DNA of 64,000 bases. Source: Metabacillus endolithicus. Lineage in GTDB: Bacteria; Bacillota; Bacilli; Bacillales; Bacillaceae. The translations under genes were made by a program, and so were the position numbers. The stretch's first letter is position 1. The number at the start of each line of letters is the position of its first letter. Below the pieces are notes generated by a model, which made no database searches, was not told the DNA's origin, and saw only the letters and a list, made by a program, of their open reading frames with translations. Below are positions 19,149-28,075 of the stretch, one piece after another. The stretch is taken from NCBI RefSeq assembly GCF_023078335.1, contig NZ_CP095550.1:4508001-4572000 (forward strand). Reading direction: 5' to 3'.

Positions 19149-19476
19149 AATGTGACGCCTCCTAAATTAAACACACATGTATGAAAATATGGATCATACA
19201 GCTTTTCCAAACAATTGTACAATCCTTACTAATTCAATATACGTGAATAGGTGGACATTTTAGACCATAAGAATGTCATAGGAGCTTAAATAAACACTGG
19301 GGTACACTCCATAAGTATTTTCTCTAACAGAACCCTAATTATAGTCAGAGACCCTGGTGCAGTGAAGATCAAGGTTTAAATGTAGCAACTTGCTTAAATA
19401 TAAATCAGTTGCGAAATATTACTAATATGGTAATCATATATTTTATTCTATTCCAGTGAAAAAGGAGGAACTCTCC
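19149..19476. other. Divergent intergenic region ylbJ-ylbK
   Basis: About 330 bp with no gene or clear structure. It must carry the promoters of ylbJ (sigmaE expected) and of ylbK, but I could not fix either with confidence. Confidence 0.5.
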
Positions 19477-20268
19477 TTGAAAAAAGAACCCAAAATCGGA
19501 CTAGCGCTTGGCTCAGGAGGTGCAAGAGGATTTGCTCATTTAGGAGTATTAAAGGTTTTAAAAGAAAATGGTATACCAATTGATTTAATAGCCGGTAGCA
19601 GTATGGGAGCGGTCGTTGGAACCTTGTATGCAGCAGGAACGAGTATAGAACGACTTTATCAGTTTGCATTAGCGTTTAAGAGGAAATATTATTTAGATTA
19701 TACCGTACCTAAAATGGGGTTTATTTCAGGAAATCGTGTAAAAGAGCTTATTCGGTTATTTACACACCAAAAAGACTTTCATCAATTAAATATTCCTGTT
19801 GCAGTTGTTGCAACTGATTTATATGATGGGAAAAAGGTTATATTTAAAGAGGGGCCAGTTGCAGATGCTGTCCGTGCAAGTATTGCCATACCAGGAATTT
19901 TTGTACCTGAAAAGATAGATGGAAGGTTGTTAGTGGACGGTGGAGTTGTTGATCGGGTGCCCGTTTCGGTTGTAAAGGAAATGGGTGCTGATATCGTCAT
20001 TGCTGTAGATGTGTCACATGTAAAAAGGAATGAAGATATAACATCAATTTTTGATGTTATTCTCCAAAGCTTAGATATTATGCAAGATGAACTAGTTCAT
20101 CACAGGGAAATAGCATCTGATGTGATGATAAGGCCACATGTTGAACAGTATAGTTCAAGAGCTTTCACGAATATTAAAGAAATCATTGAGATTGGGGAAA
20201 CAGAAGCTCAGAAACATGTAGATAAAATTCAAGATCTTATCGTAAAGTGGAAGGAGACAAATTTTTAA
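19477..20268 (+). CDS. ylbK: Patatin-like phospholipase family protein YlbK
   Basis: A 263-residue patatin-fold hydrolase, probably a phospholipase or esterase; natural substrate unknown. Oxyanion motif GSGGARGFAHLG (residues 12-23), nucleophile serine in GSSMG (S42) and the dyad aspartate in DGG (about 154) are all present, so it should be active. TTG 19477 is chosen: AAAGGAGG stands 9 bases before it, while the frame's earlier GTG at 19456 precedes that site. Its stop overlaps the ylbL start. Confidence 0.92.
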   Translation: MKKEPKIGLALGSGGARGFAHLGVLKVLKENGIPIDLIAGSSMGAVVGTLYAAGTSIERLYQFALAFKRKYYLDYTVPKMGFISGNRVKELIRLFTHQKDFHQLNIPVAVVATDLYDGKKVIFKEGPVADAVRASIAIPGIFVPEKIDGRLLVDGGVVDRVPVSVVKEMGADIVIAVDVSHVKRNEDITSIFDVILQSLDIMQDELVHHREIASDVMIRPHVEQYSSRAFTNIKEIIEIGETEAQKHVDKIQDLIVKWKETNF

Positions 20269-21293
20269 TGAAGAATAAATCACTGCTTAGATCTAGTCTA
20301 ATTGTTTTAATTATTATCCTTATCATATCCTTCATTAAACTTCCGTACTACATTACTCAGCCAGGTATGGCATCTGAATTGGAACCAATTATTAAGGTTG
20401 AAAATGGTGATGAAAATGAGAAAGGAAGTTTTTCTTTAACAACTGTCCGCTTCGGCAGGGCAAACCCTTTTACATATATATGGGCCAAGCTTCAAGACTA
20501 CCATTATATCCATCCATTAGAAGATATTAAAAGAGAGGATGAAACAGATAAAGAATACTTTAACAGACAATTACATATGATGGAGGTTTCACAAGAATCT
20601 GCCATAACAATTGCCTATCAAAAAGCAAACAAAAAGGTAGAGTATACATTTCATGGAATATATGTTGATGGAATAATTAAGGAAATGCCTGCAGGAAGTA
20701 TACTAGAAGTTGGGGATCGCATATACAAGGTAGATAATAAAGAATTTCAAACAGCTGAAGAATTTATAGAATATGTTAGTCAGAAAAAAGAAGGAGAAGA
20801 AGTAACAATCACATTTGAACGTGAAGGGAAACAGGACCAAGCTACGCTGCCATTAACGTCATTCCCTAATGATCCCGATAAAGTAGGGATTGGAATATCG
20901 TTAGTGACAGATCGACAATTAGATGTAGACCCTGATATTGAATTGAAAACTGAGGAAATTGGTGGGCCTTCAGCTGGTCTAATGATGTCACTAGAAATTT
21001 ATAATCAATTAACTAAAGGTGATTTGACCAAAGGTTACGAAATAGCTGGGACAGGAACAATTAGTTCGTCAGGGGAAGTAGGACCTATTGGTGGTATTTC
21101 GCAGAAAATTGTCGCAGCAGATCGACAAGGAATTGACGTATTCTTTGCTCCTAATGAAAAAGACAGCCCAACATCAAATTATAAAGAAGCCATTGAAACA
21201 GGTGAAAACATACAGACTAAGATGGAGATTATTCCGATAGATACTTTTGATGAAGCGGTAGAATATCTACTAAACTTAGAGGAGAAAGGATGA
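20268..21293 (+). CDS. ylbL: PDZ-Lon-type membrane protease YlbL
   Basis: Membrane-anchored serine protease with an N-terminal helix (residues 8-24), a PDZ domain (about 125-210) and a Lon-type (S16) protease domain. In B. subtilis YlbL works with CtpA to degrade the division inhibitor YneA after DNA damage. The Ser-Lys dyad is visible: S in GGPSAGLMM (about 235) and K in GGISQKI (about 280). ATG 20268 follows AAGGAGAC and overlaps the ylbK stop (TAATG). Confidence 0.95.
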   Translation: MKNKSLLRSSLIVLIIILIISFIKLPYYITQPGMASELEPIIKVENGDENEKGSFSLTTVRFGRANPFTYIWAKLQDYHYIHPLEDIKREDETDKEYFNRQLHMMEVSQESAITIAYQKANKKVEYTFHGIYVDGIIKEMPAGSILEVGDRIYKVDNKEFQTAEEFIEYVSQKKEGEEVTITFEREGKQDQATLPLTSFPNDPDKVGIGISLVTDRQLDVDPDIELKTEEIGGPSAGLMMSLEIYNQLTKGDLTKGYEIAGTGTISSSGEVGPIGGISQKIVAADRQGIDVFFAPNEKDSPTSNYKEAIETGENIQTKMEIIPIDTFDEAVEYLLNLEEKG

Positions 21294-21318
21294 ATTTTAT
21301 CCTTTCTCTTTCTTTATT
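21283..21318. terminator. Terminator between convergent ylbL and ylbM
   Basis: GAGAAAGGAT...ATCCTTTCTC stem overlapping the ylbL stop codon, followed by TTTCTTTATT. Confidence 0.8.
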
Positions 21319-21395
21319 AAAAAATAATAACCCTCAGAACGGAAAGAGGTACAACTTAGGTATTGAGATTAAAGGAAGTTGTTCTATGGCTTGTA

Positions 21396-22604
21396 TTATC
21401 TCACTCTAATGGGTGGAGTGGAGAACTCTTCTTTTAATCGTTTCGTTCGAATTGGTTCATTATAAATCATTTGATAGGCATGTGCAGCTTTAATATCTAA
21501 ATCCAGCAATGGATGGTCAAAGGAAGTAACTTTAGATAGTAGCGGCAGCATTAATTGTTTTTTTATATGACTTAAATAAGCCTGACCTTCTGAAGACATA
21601 CCTAGAAGTCTAATATATGGTGACGTTTGGCCTTCATTCATACATTTCATTTGTTCTTTTGTTGTGTTAGTTAATAGATGAGTACATAGTCTTTGAAGTC
21701 TTGTCCATGTATAACGTTTTGTTTTTAACGATTCCATAAACTCTTGGAAACTTGAAGAACTTTGAATGCATCTTTTTATTCTATGCTCTAATCCTTCTTC
21801 AACTTCGTAGATTGAACCGATTTCCTCGGTTGTCATCGTCATAATCCGATATTTTAATAAATGAAAGTAAAGTTCCCAACGGTGTAAGTGATAATTCTTT
21901 TTATTTTCTTGCAGGAATTGTAAAGTGACTTCAGGTACATAACTTTGAATGGGATGATTTTCTGAAAACAATGCTTTACGAATACTAGTTGCACTTGCAA
22001 TTGTAGGTGATCGAAACTGCTGATCATGATATCCTGCAGAGGTACGTTTTATTGTTAAAGGCTTTATTTTTGAATGCTGCTGAAGAATTGCGCGAACATA
22101 ATAAAACCCTAAAATATTATTAGGTAATGAAAGATCTAATAATTCTTTATCACCGTTCAAATTTTTGTATGCCAGAGTTAATGCCTTCGGATAACTAACC
22201 CCAGTTTTTACATAATGTTGAATTAAGTCTTCATATTCTGCTTTGGATTGTTCTAGAAAATGATTTGTAGAAATAAAAGGATTGATATCTCCTAATTCAC
22301 TGCCAAAGCATAAATAATCACAACCTAGAGCATCAAGAATAGATACAGCACCACTAGCAAATGTTTCAGCCTTTTGTGTTGCAAATGCGTAAGGTAATTC
22401 TACAACAAGATCAACACCACAATATAAGGCCATTTTTGTACGAGTCCATTTTGATACAATTGCTGGTTCGCCCCTTTGCAGGAAATGACCACTCATTACA
22501 GCAATTACAACAGAAGCATTTGACTTTTTAATCGATTCTCTCAAGTGATATAAATGACCATTATGAAATGGATTATATTCAACAACTAGACCTACTACAC
22601 TCAT
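21396..22604 (-). CDS. ylbM: tRNA(Met) cytidine acetate ligase TmcAL (YlbM)
   Basis: Uses acetate and ATP to acetylate the wobble cytidine of elongator tRNA(Met). It is 402 residues with the nucleotidyltransferase HxGH motif in VVEYNPFHNGHLYHL at the N-terminus and the conserved MSGHFLQRGEPAIVSKW that follows. ATG 22604 matches the family start MSVVGLVVEYNPFHNGH; the longer frame to 22625 only adds the ribosome-site region GTGGTGAT. The gene faces ylbL, as in B. subtilis. Confidence 0.95.
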   Translation of the reverse strand: MSVVGLVVEYNPFHNGHLYHLRESIKKSNASVVIAVMSGHFLQRGEPAIVSKWTRTKMALYCGVDLVVELPYAFATQKAETFASGAVSILDALGCDYLCFGSELGDINPFISTNHFLEQSKAEYEDLIQHYVKTGVSYPKALTLAYKNLNGDKELLDLSLPNNILGFYYVRAILQQHSKIKPLTIKRTSAGYHDQQFRSPTIASATSIRKALFSENHPIQSYVPEVTLQFLQENKKNYHLHRWELYFHLLKYRIMTMTTEEIGSIYEVEEGLEHRIKRCIQSSSSFQEFMESLKTKRYTWTRLQRLCTHLLTNTTKEQMKCMNEGQTSPYIRLLGMSSEGQAYLSHIKKQLMLPLLSKVTSFDHPLLDLDIKAAHAYQMIYNEPIRTKRLKEEFSTPPIRVR

Positions 22605-22966
22605 GTAATCACCACTCTTTTTCATTCTACTATTTTCATATGGATAATTTTTATAATATTATAGGGTATAAAGAACAATCTATAAACCTTTGGAAGGAAA
22701 TTAACATGTAAGTTAGGAGATAAATAATCATGATTTCAGAGTAAGCAATAAATTTAAGGTGAAAATATATAATAAACAATAGCTTTAAAAACGAAAAGTA
22801 AGCTTGATATTTCAACACAAATTTTAAATAGGGTATCGATATGATTAAAGATGGTTTTGTTTTGAAAATATAGGTTTATCATGTATACTTACACTGTAAA
22901 GAAAAAATATTGACAAATATAATTGCGAAGGCTATAATTACCTTTGTTGCCTTGAGGTGATACGAT
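22605..22966 (+). promoter_or_regulatory. ylbN-rpmF promoter region with two tandem sigmaA promoters
   Basis: No gene in this 362 bp gap. Promoter 1: TTGAAA (22862) 16 bases before TATACT (22884). Promoter 2: TTGACA (22910-22915), 17 bases, TATAAT (22933-22938), a perfect consensus sigmaA promoter placed about 28 bases before the ylbN start. The strong promoter fits the ribosomal protein gene downstream. The rest is AT-rich without visible structure. Confidence 0.85.
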
Positions 22967-23485
22967 TTGAAATGGACAATTAGTCAACTACATCAATTAC
23001 AAAGCAAGGGATTAAAATTTGATGAAGAAATTGATTTAAGCGAATGGGTCAAAAGTCAATCCGACATTCGTGATATTTCGCCAGTAAATGTTAAAGGAAG
23101 AGCCGATATAAGCTCCACTAAAGTAACATTCCATCTGTCAATTTCAGGTTCAATGGTTTTACCTTGTTCACGAACATTAGTGGATGTTCCGTATCCATTT
23201 TTAATTGATACAACGGAAACATTTTTATTAAAACCCGCAGACTATGAAACGTCAGAGGATTTCTACTTACCAGAGGGTGAAATCGTTGATTTAACTCCTA
23301 TAATAAAAGAAATTCTTCTTGTAGAAATTCCGATGCAGGTATTCTGTGATGATGTAAGAAATGAAGAAGGGGCAGCTCCACAATCTGGTAAAGACTGGGA
23401 AGTTATTGCTGAGGAAGATCAGCAAAACAAGGTTGATCCACGATTGGCTGGACTAGCTAAATTCTTCGAAAATGAAGAAAGCTAA
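22967..23485 (+). CDS. ylbN: YceD/DUF177 family protein YlbN
   Basis: A 172-residue DUF177 (YceD) protein, almost always encoded just before rpmF and linked to 23S rRNA accumulation. The conserved block VLPCSRTLVDVPYPF and the C-terminal DPRLAGLAKFFENEE are visible; the family CDDVRNEEG segment is in the middle. TTG 22967 has GAGGTGAT 8 bases upstream. It is cotranscribed with rpmF from the two promoters above. Confidence 0.93.
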   Translation: MKWTISQLHQLQSKGLKFDEEIDLSEWVKSQSDIRDISPVNVKGRADISSTKVTFHLSISGSMVLPCSRTLVDVPYPFLIDTTETFLLKPADYETSEDFYLPEGEIVDLTPIIKEILLVEIPMQVFCDDVRNEEGAAPQSGKDWEVIAEEDQQNKVDPRLAGLAKFFENEES

Positions 23486-23575
23486 TGATTTTTTGAATAG
23501 CTTAAAAAGCAAATGAGCTGATGCATATTGTATCGGTCTCACAAATGCGTAATGCTCTTTAAGGAGGTGGGAATA

Positions 23576-23749
23576 ATGGCTGTACCTTTTAGAAGAACTT
23601 CTAAAACGAGAAAACGACTACGTCGTACACATTTTAAATTACAAGTACCTGGTATGGTAGAATGCCCAAACTGCGGTGAAAGCAAACTTGCTCACCGTGT
23701 ATGTAAAGCATGTGGAACATACAAAGGAAAAGATGTTGTAAGCAAATAA
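23576..23749 (+). CDS. rpmF: 50S ribosomal protein L32 (zinc-binding form)
   Basis: L32, 57 residues, of the large ribosomal subunit. It begins [19 protein letters not shown] and holds four cysteines, C30/C33 (CPNC) and C43/C46 (CKAC), so it is the zinc-containing (C+) version. ATG 23576 has a near-perfect AAGGAGGTGG ribosome site. A terminator follows. Confidence 0.98.
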   Translation: MAVPFRRTSKTRKRLRRTHFKLQVPGMVECPNCGESKLAHRVCKACGTYKGKDVVSK

Positions 23750-23763
23750 TAATTTGTTTCAAC

Positions 23764-23803
23764 GAGGCGTAAGGACATTGTTCCTTACGCCTTTTATTTT
23801 TGT
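23764..23803 (+). terminator. Terminator after rpmF
   Basis: GGCGTAAGGA...TCCTTACGCC stem followed by TTTTATTTTTG. Confidence 0.9.
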
Positions 23804-23838
23804 TTAGGAAATTATAACCCTCTTTAATTGAAGATAAC

Positions 23839-23914
23839 GCTTCGACATCCAGCTCCAGTAATCTGATTTTTTGGCAAAAAAGTCAGATGCCTAACCTCTA
23901 AGGTCATAAGCCAA
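23839..23914. repeat. Candidate degenerate copy of a Bacillus interspersed intergenic repeat
   Basis: The flanks GCTTCGACATCCAGCTCCAG and GGTCATAAGCCAA match from memory the ends of a short repeat found between genes in many Bacillus genomes. Between them, ATCTGATTTTTT and AAAAAAGTCAGAT form a hairpin. Only one copy is seen in this window, so repeat status is an inference. The remainder of the 23750-24103 gap holds the rpmF terminator and no gene. Confidence 0.45.
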
Positions 23915-24103
23915 TTTAGAATATCAGGCCAAAAAACGCCTTCTATTCTAATCGTCTTATTCTGATCGGCTAGTTTTTCAATCATAAAAAAAATTTTTTG
24001 TTGTGTTGCATTTAAAAATTTTATCTAATAGATAATAAGAGACCTAAAGCAACAAAGAGTATTTTTCCTGAGTTTAAATTTTTAAATGGGAGGGTATGGA
24101 AGA

Positions 24104-24877
24104 ATGAGTAAGTTAATTGTAAGTGAAATTGAGGATGGTTTGGTTGAATTACGTCTAAACCGACCGATTAAGCATAATGCTATAGATTACGAAATCATGG
24201 ATGAAATAAAGAGAAATTTACAGTCACTTAAAACAAAAAAGAGCTTAAGAGCATTAATATTAACAGGAGAAGGAGATAAAGCGTTCTGCTCCGGTGGTGA
24301 TGTTAAAGCATTTCAGCACCTTAAAACAAGGGATGAAGCATATTTTATGCTATCTAAAATGGGTGATGTTCTTTATGAACTCATGACTTTTCCTTTACCT
24401 ACATTCGCTATAATAAACGGTATTGCTTTAGGTGGAGGGTGTGAAATTGCAACTGCATGTGATATTCGAATTGCGAGAAAAGGTGCCACTCTTGGCTTTA
24501 TACAAGGTCAATTATCTATTACTACAGGTTGGGGTGGTGCAACACTGTTATATGAAAAGCTTTCATACGAGCATGCGATTTCCTTTTTATATTCAGCAAA
24601 AAAAATATCATCTAACGATGCGGAACATATGGGGTTTGTACAAAAGACTGTTTCTGATGAAAATTATAAAGAACAAAGCTATTCATTTATTAAAGAATCG
24701 CTAGTTAAAGACCCAAATGTTTTGAGAGCTTATAAAGCAGTGAAGGTTAGTCAATGGGAGCAATCGAATTTATATTCACGTATGATGTCAGAGATTAATC
24801 GTTGTGCAGAGCTCTGGTCTTCTGAGGAGCATCATCATGCAGTATCTGCCTTTCTTACAAGAAAAGGGAAGAGCTAA
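24104..24877 (+). CDS. Enoyl-CoA hydratase/isomerase (crotonase) family protein
   Basis: A 257-residue crotonase-fold protein. The two oxyanion-hole regions are present (FCSGGD, about 69-74, and ALGGGCEIA, about 112-120). However, both glutamates used by true enoyl-CoA hydratases appear to be replaced: the usual PEIxLG reads IQGQLS, and the second site reads AISFLYSA. The segment TTGWGGATLL resembles ethylmalonyl-CoA decarboxylase-like (ECHDC1) proteins, so a decarboxylase or acyl-CoA repair role is possible. ATG 24104 chosen for its AGGGTATGGAAG spacing. It is not present here in B. subtilis. Confidence 0.85.
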   Translation: MSKLIVSEIEDGLVELRLNRPIKHNAIDYEIMDEIKRNLQSLKTKKSLRALILTGEGDKAFCSGGDVKAFQHLKTRDEAYFMLSKMGDVLYELMTFPLPTFAIINGIALGGGCEIATACDIRIARKGATLGFIQGQLSITTGWGGATLLYEKLSYEHAISFLYSAKKISSNDAEHMGFVQKTVSDENYKEQSYSFIKESLVKDPNVLRAYKAVKVSQWEQSNLYSRMMSEINRCAELWSSEEHHHAVSAFLTRKGKS

Positions 24878-25077
24878 TAAAGCTCATAATCATTACATAC
24901 AATTTCTACCATTTCCTTCTGTATGATGGTCTATTTAATTGTGTGATTCATTCCTTATTAAGCATCTTCATTCCCGTCCTATTATCACCTTTTTCTAATG
25001 TAATAGAGTGTATTTAGTCTATCTACTCTACTAGCTGCATATGTATAGAAAAAAAGTGACTATTGGAGGGAATTTAA

Positions 25078-25755
25078 ATGACAACTACGCGTCAAGATGC
25101 ATGGACACATGATGAAGATTTATTATTAGCAGAAGTGGTATTAAGGCATATTCGAGAAGGTGCAACACAGCTGGCTGCGTTTGAGGAAGTAGGTCGTAAA
25201 TTATCTCGTACAGCGGCAGCTTGTGGATTTAGATGGAACTCTCATGTTCGTAAACAGTATAAAACTGGAATCGAGGTTGCAAAAAAACAAAGAAAAGAGT
25301 TGCGAACTCTTAATTCACAGGAAAAAGTAGAGGAGCAAAAGGAAGTTAATGTAAAAGAGACTGCTTTAGAGGTGGAACATACAGAATCAACACAACCCAC
25401 TCAGTTATCTGAACCAACTCAATCAAACCAACCTAGTACTAATTCGAAAAATGCTATTAAGGATCTTATTTCGTTCCTTCAGCAATATGAAGATGCCCCT
25501 TCTATAAAGGAGGTTCAAGAAGAGAATCTCCAATTAAGAAATAAAATTCAAGAATTACAAAATGAAGTTGAAAAGCTAAAAGATGAAAAGCAGTCTTTAA
25601 CTAATCATTTGCAGGTTGTCGAAGAAGATTACCGCGCGTTAATTGAAATAATGGATCGAGCAAGAAAAATGGTTATTTTACAAGAGGATGAAAGAAGTAG
25701 GAAAGTTAAATTTCAGATGGATAAAAATGGTAATCTAGAAAGAGTGGAAAAGTAA
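25078..25755 (+). CDS. gerR: RsfA-family sporulation transcription factor GerR (YlbO)
   Basis: GerR (YlbO) is a mother-cell regulator that modulates sigmaE-dependent genes. Its 225 residues contain an N-terminal Myb/SANT-like DNA-binding domain (WTHDEDLLLAEVVLRHIREG through SRTAAACGFRWNSHVRKQY, residues 9-62). A Q/T/S-rich linker follows, then a long coiled coil (about 145-190) for oligomerisation. AUG 25078 has TTGGAGGG upstream. The nearby ylbP is convergent, with a shared terminator. Confidence 0.92.
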   Translation: MTTTRQDAWTHDEDLLLAEVVLRHIREGATQLAAFEEVGRKLSRTAAACGFRWNSHVRKQYKTGIEVAKKQRKELRTLNSQEKVEEQKEVNVKETALEVEHTESTQPTQLSEPTQSNQPSTNSKNAIKDLISFLQQYEDAPSIKEVQEENLQLRNKIQELQNEVEKLKDEKQSLTNHLQVVEEDYRALIEIMDRARKMVILQEDERSRKVKFQMDKNGNLERVEK

Positions 25756-25781
25756 AAAGGTTCATCTTATTATAAAAATGA

Positions 25782-25830
25782 AAACAGCTCATGAAGGATC
25801 ATTTTCCTTTCATGAGCTGTTTTTTTGAGT
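25782..25830. terminator. Bidirectional terminator between gerR and ylbP
   Basis: AACAGCTCATGAAGGA...TTCCTTTCATGAGCTGTT with A and T runs on the two sides. Confidence 0.9.
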
Positions 25831-25844
25831 TAGCATTAAAAAGT

Positions 25845-26312
25845 TTATTCTTGAATAGTAACGCCACTTGGATACCAAACTAAAGGGTTTTCCCCTTTAT
25901 CCCGATCCATATCGTATTTTACAGGCTCAAATTGCATTTTTGACCAAAAATCACTGGATTTCACTCTAGGGTTTGTTTTGATTGGTAGGTTAAATGATTT
26001 TGCGTATTCCACTAACGCTCTACCATAACCCTTTCCTTGATAATTTGGTAATACTTCGAGTTTCCAAAGTTCTAAATAATCCTGTTTAGGTTCAAAATAT
26101 TGATCAAATTTCATGTCAACACGGTATAAGCTCATTCTTGCCACCAGCTTGTCACCGTAATAAATCCCATAAAACGGTGAATCACTGTCATTTTCAATAA
26201 TATTTGATTGAAGATCTTCTAACATTGAAAGTTCTTGAATACCATATTCTCTGAATTTTTTAAATTCTTCCAGGGTTTTGTAATTAACTAATAATTTCTC
26301 AACTTTTAACAT
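25845..26312 (-). CDS. ylbP: GNAT family N-acetyltransferase YlbP
   Basis: A 155-residue GNAT acetyltransferase, substrate unknown. The acetyl-CoA site is clear: LEVLPNYQGKGYGRALVEYA (Q/RxxGxG/A pattern, about residues 93-112). It begins LKVEKLLVNYKTLEEFKKF. ATG 26312 is preferred over 26333 because AAGGGGGAAAAGG lies immediately before it. Position between ylbO and ylbQ matches B. subtilis. Confidence 0.92.
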   Translation of the reverse strand: MLKVEKLLVNYKTLEEFKKFREYGIQELSMLEDLQSNIIENDSDSPFYGIYYGDKLVARMSLYRVDMKFDQYFEPKQDYLELWKLEVLPNYQGKGYGRALVEYAKSFNLPIKTNPRVKSSDFWSKMQFEPVKYDMDRDKGENPLVWYPSGVTIQE

Positions 26313-26664
26313 ACCTTTTCCCCCTTGGTGCAAATTCTACAATAATAAAATTAAATTCACATGATAAAAAGACTAGTTCAGAGTGTTTGTTGTTTGATTA
26401 TTTATAAATCCTATAATCTTCAAAGCAGCATTATTTTGACAACAAATCTTTTAATGTTAGCCTTTATAAGATATTGTTATTATACCATGATGAGTGTGAA
26501 TAGTGGTATGATTTAGTTAACGCTTACACAAAATTAGCTAGAATTGTCAATTAGGCAAAATTCTAGTAAAAATACTGTTGGTTTTGTTATGATATTGATT
26601 AAGAGTGAACGATTTGTTAAGTATATATTGGCTTTAAGGGGCCTTATTTCAGAAGGTGAAGTTT
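26313..26664 (+). promoter_or_regulatory. ylbP-ylbQ gap with a CcpA (cre)-like site
   Basis: The 352 bp divergent gap has no gene. AGTTAACGCTTACA (26515-26528) read on the minus strand is TGTAAGCGTTAACT, a close match to the cre consensus TGNAARCGNWWWCA. It stands just after a TATGAT (26507-26512) that could be the ylbQ -10 box, a placement compatible with repression. Carbon control of ylbQ is inferred. Confidence 0.4.
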
Positions 26665-27548
26665 ATGGAAATTGGAATTATTGGTTCTGGATCATTAGGG
26701 TTACTTTATTCATTTTACCTTTCAGAAACCAATAAAGTTACTTTATATACCAGACGGGAAGAACAAGCAAATAAAATAAATAAACATGGTATTACTTTGG
26801 TTCAAGGAAATACAGAAATAACGAAGAAAGTGGAAGCATCATATGAGAAGAATTATAAAGAGCCAGTATTAATAATCACTGTTAAACAATACAGTCTCAA
26901 CTCCATTATCGATACTTTAACAGGCTTTCTCCACGAACCATTATATTTCTTCAAAATGGCATGGGACATTTACGTTTTCTGAATCACTTGTCACATCATA
27001 ATCTTATATTGGGTGTATCTGAGCATGGAGCATTAAAAGTGAGTGATTCTGTTGTACATCATACAGGAAGTGGAATAACAAAAATTTCAATGTATAAAGA
27101 TTGTGAAAGTGATGTAATGAACCAATTAATAAGAAATCAATCAGAAGTTTTTCCTTTTATACATAAATCTGATTGGGAAACAATTCTGAAAGAGAAATTA
27201 ATTGTCAATGCTACCATTAACCCTCTAACAGCACTTTTTAGAGTCAAAAACGGAGAGCTTTTAACAAACCCTTATTTTCATAAACTTTTTTATGAACTTT
27301 TTGAAGAAGTGGCCGATCTACTTAAAATAGAGAATAAAGAATTATCTTGGAAACAAGTGCAAACTATATGTGAAAATACTTCGGAAAATCAATCTTCTAT
27401 GTTTAAGGATATTTACAATGGTAGACAAACCGAAATTGATTCAATTCTCGGATATATGATAGAGCATTCTAATGAAAAATCCTGTCCTCGCATTTCATTT
27501 CTGTATCAAGCAATAAAAGGGATTGAGAGAGGAAAGGAGGGCGTATGA
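26665..27548 (+). CDS. ylbQ: 2-dehydropantoate 2-reductase YlbQ (frameshifted in this sequence)
   Basis: NADPH-dependent reduction of ketopantoate to pantoate for CoA synthesis (PanE family). The Rossmann motif GIIGSGSLG is at residues 4-12. The frame breaks in the T run at 26946-26948: one more T joins LHEPLYF to LQNGMGHLRFL, restoring the conserved NGMGH motif, and the protein continues to 27548, about 295 residues. The C-terminal half has the family INPLTALFRVKNGEL segment. ATG 26665 follows AGAAGGTGAA. Pantoate made here feeds the same pathway as coaD upstream. Confidence 0.9.
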
Positions 27549-27937
27549 GCGGTTTCTTTACTTGGATTGTCTCAGTGGCGATTACGTTACCGATATTGAG
27601 TTTGTTATTCATTTATTTTCTTGTTCGAATTTTTGTTAGTGGAAAGAAAACAATTTTGTGGACTGTTGATTTATCAACAGCAGTTTTCATATTATCCGTG
27701 CACTTTCATTTGTTAACCATATTTGAGCAATCATTTCTTCTTTATATTATATTACTACTTACTTTTTTAGCACTGGTTGTCTATTACTTTGAATATAAAA
27801 GTTCGAGGGAGCCTTCTATGTATGTGGCTATTAAAAAAATGTGGAGACTTTCATTTTTTCTTTTTTTCATAACCTATGTAGTTCTTACCATTGGTGGTAT
27901 TTTAACAGGAGTTTTTAAAAGTGCATTCCTATTATAG
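27545..27937 (+). CDS. DUF3397 family membrane protein
   Basis: A 130-residue membrane protein with four predicted helices, fitting the DUF3397 family found between ylbQ and bshC in several bacilli; function unknown. Its ATG overlaps the ylbQ stop by four bases (ATGA), with GGAAAGGAGG just upstream, so it is translationally coupled to ylbQ. Confidence 0.8.
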   Translation: MSGFFTWIVSVAITLPILSLLFIYFLVRIFVSGKKTILWTVDLSTAVFILSVHFHLLTIFEQSFLLYIILLLTFLALVVYYFEYKSSREPSMYVAIKKMWRLSFFLFFITYVVLTIGGILTGVFKSAFLL

Positions 27938-28075
27938 TTTTTAATTTTAAAAAGAACTAGAATTCAAGCAAAGGTTTTTTGTTTCATTACCATAAGTGCT
28001 ATACTCACCTTGTTACATCGTACAATCGGACATAAATGACAACATATGACTTTAATCAAGAAAGGAAGTTTATAT

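Noticed and set aside
24432..24704. Alternative plus-strand frame within the crotonase gene
   Set aside because: Out-of-frame shadow of the conserved protein.
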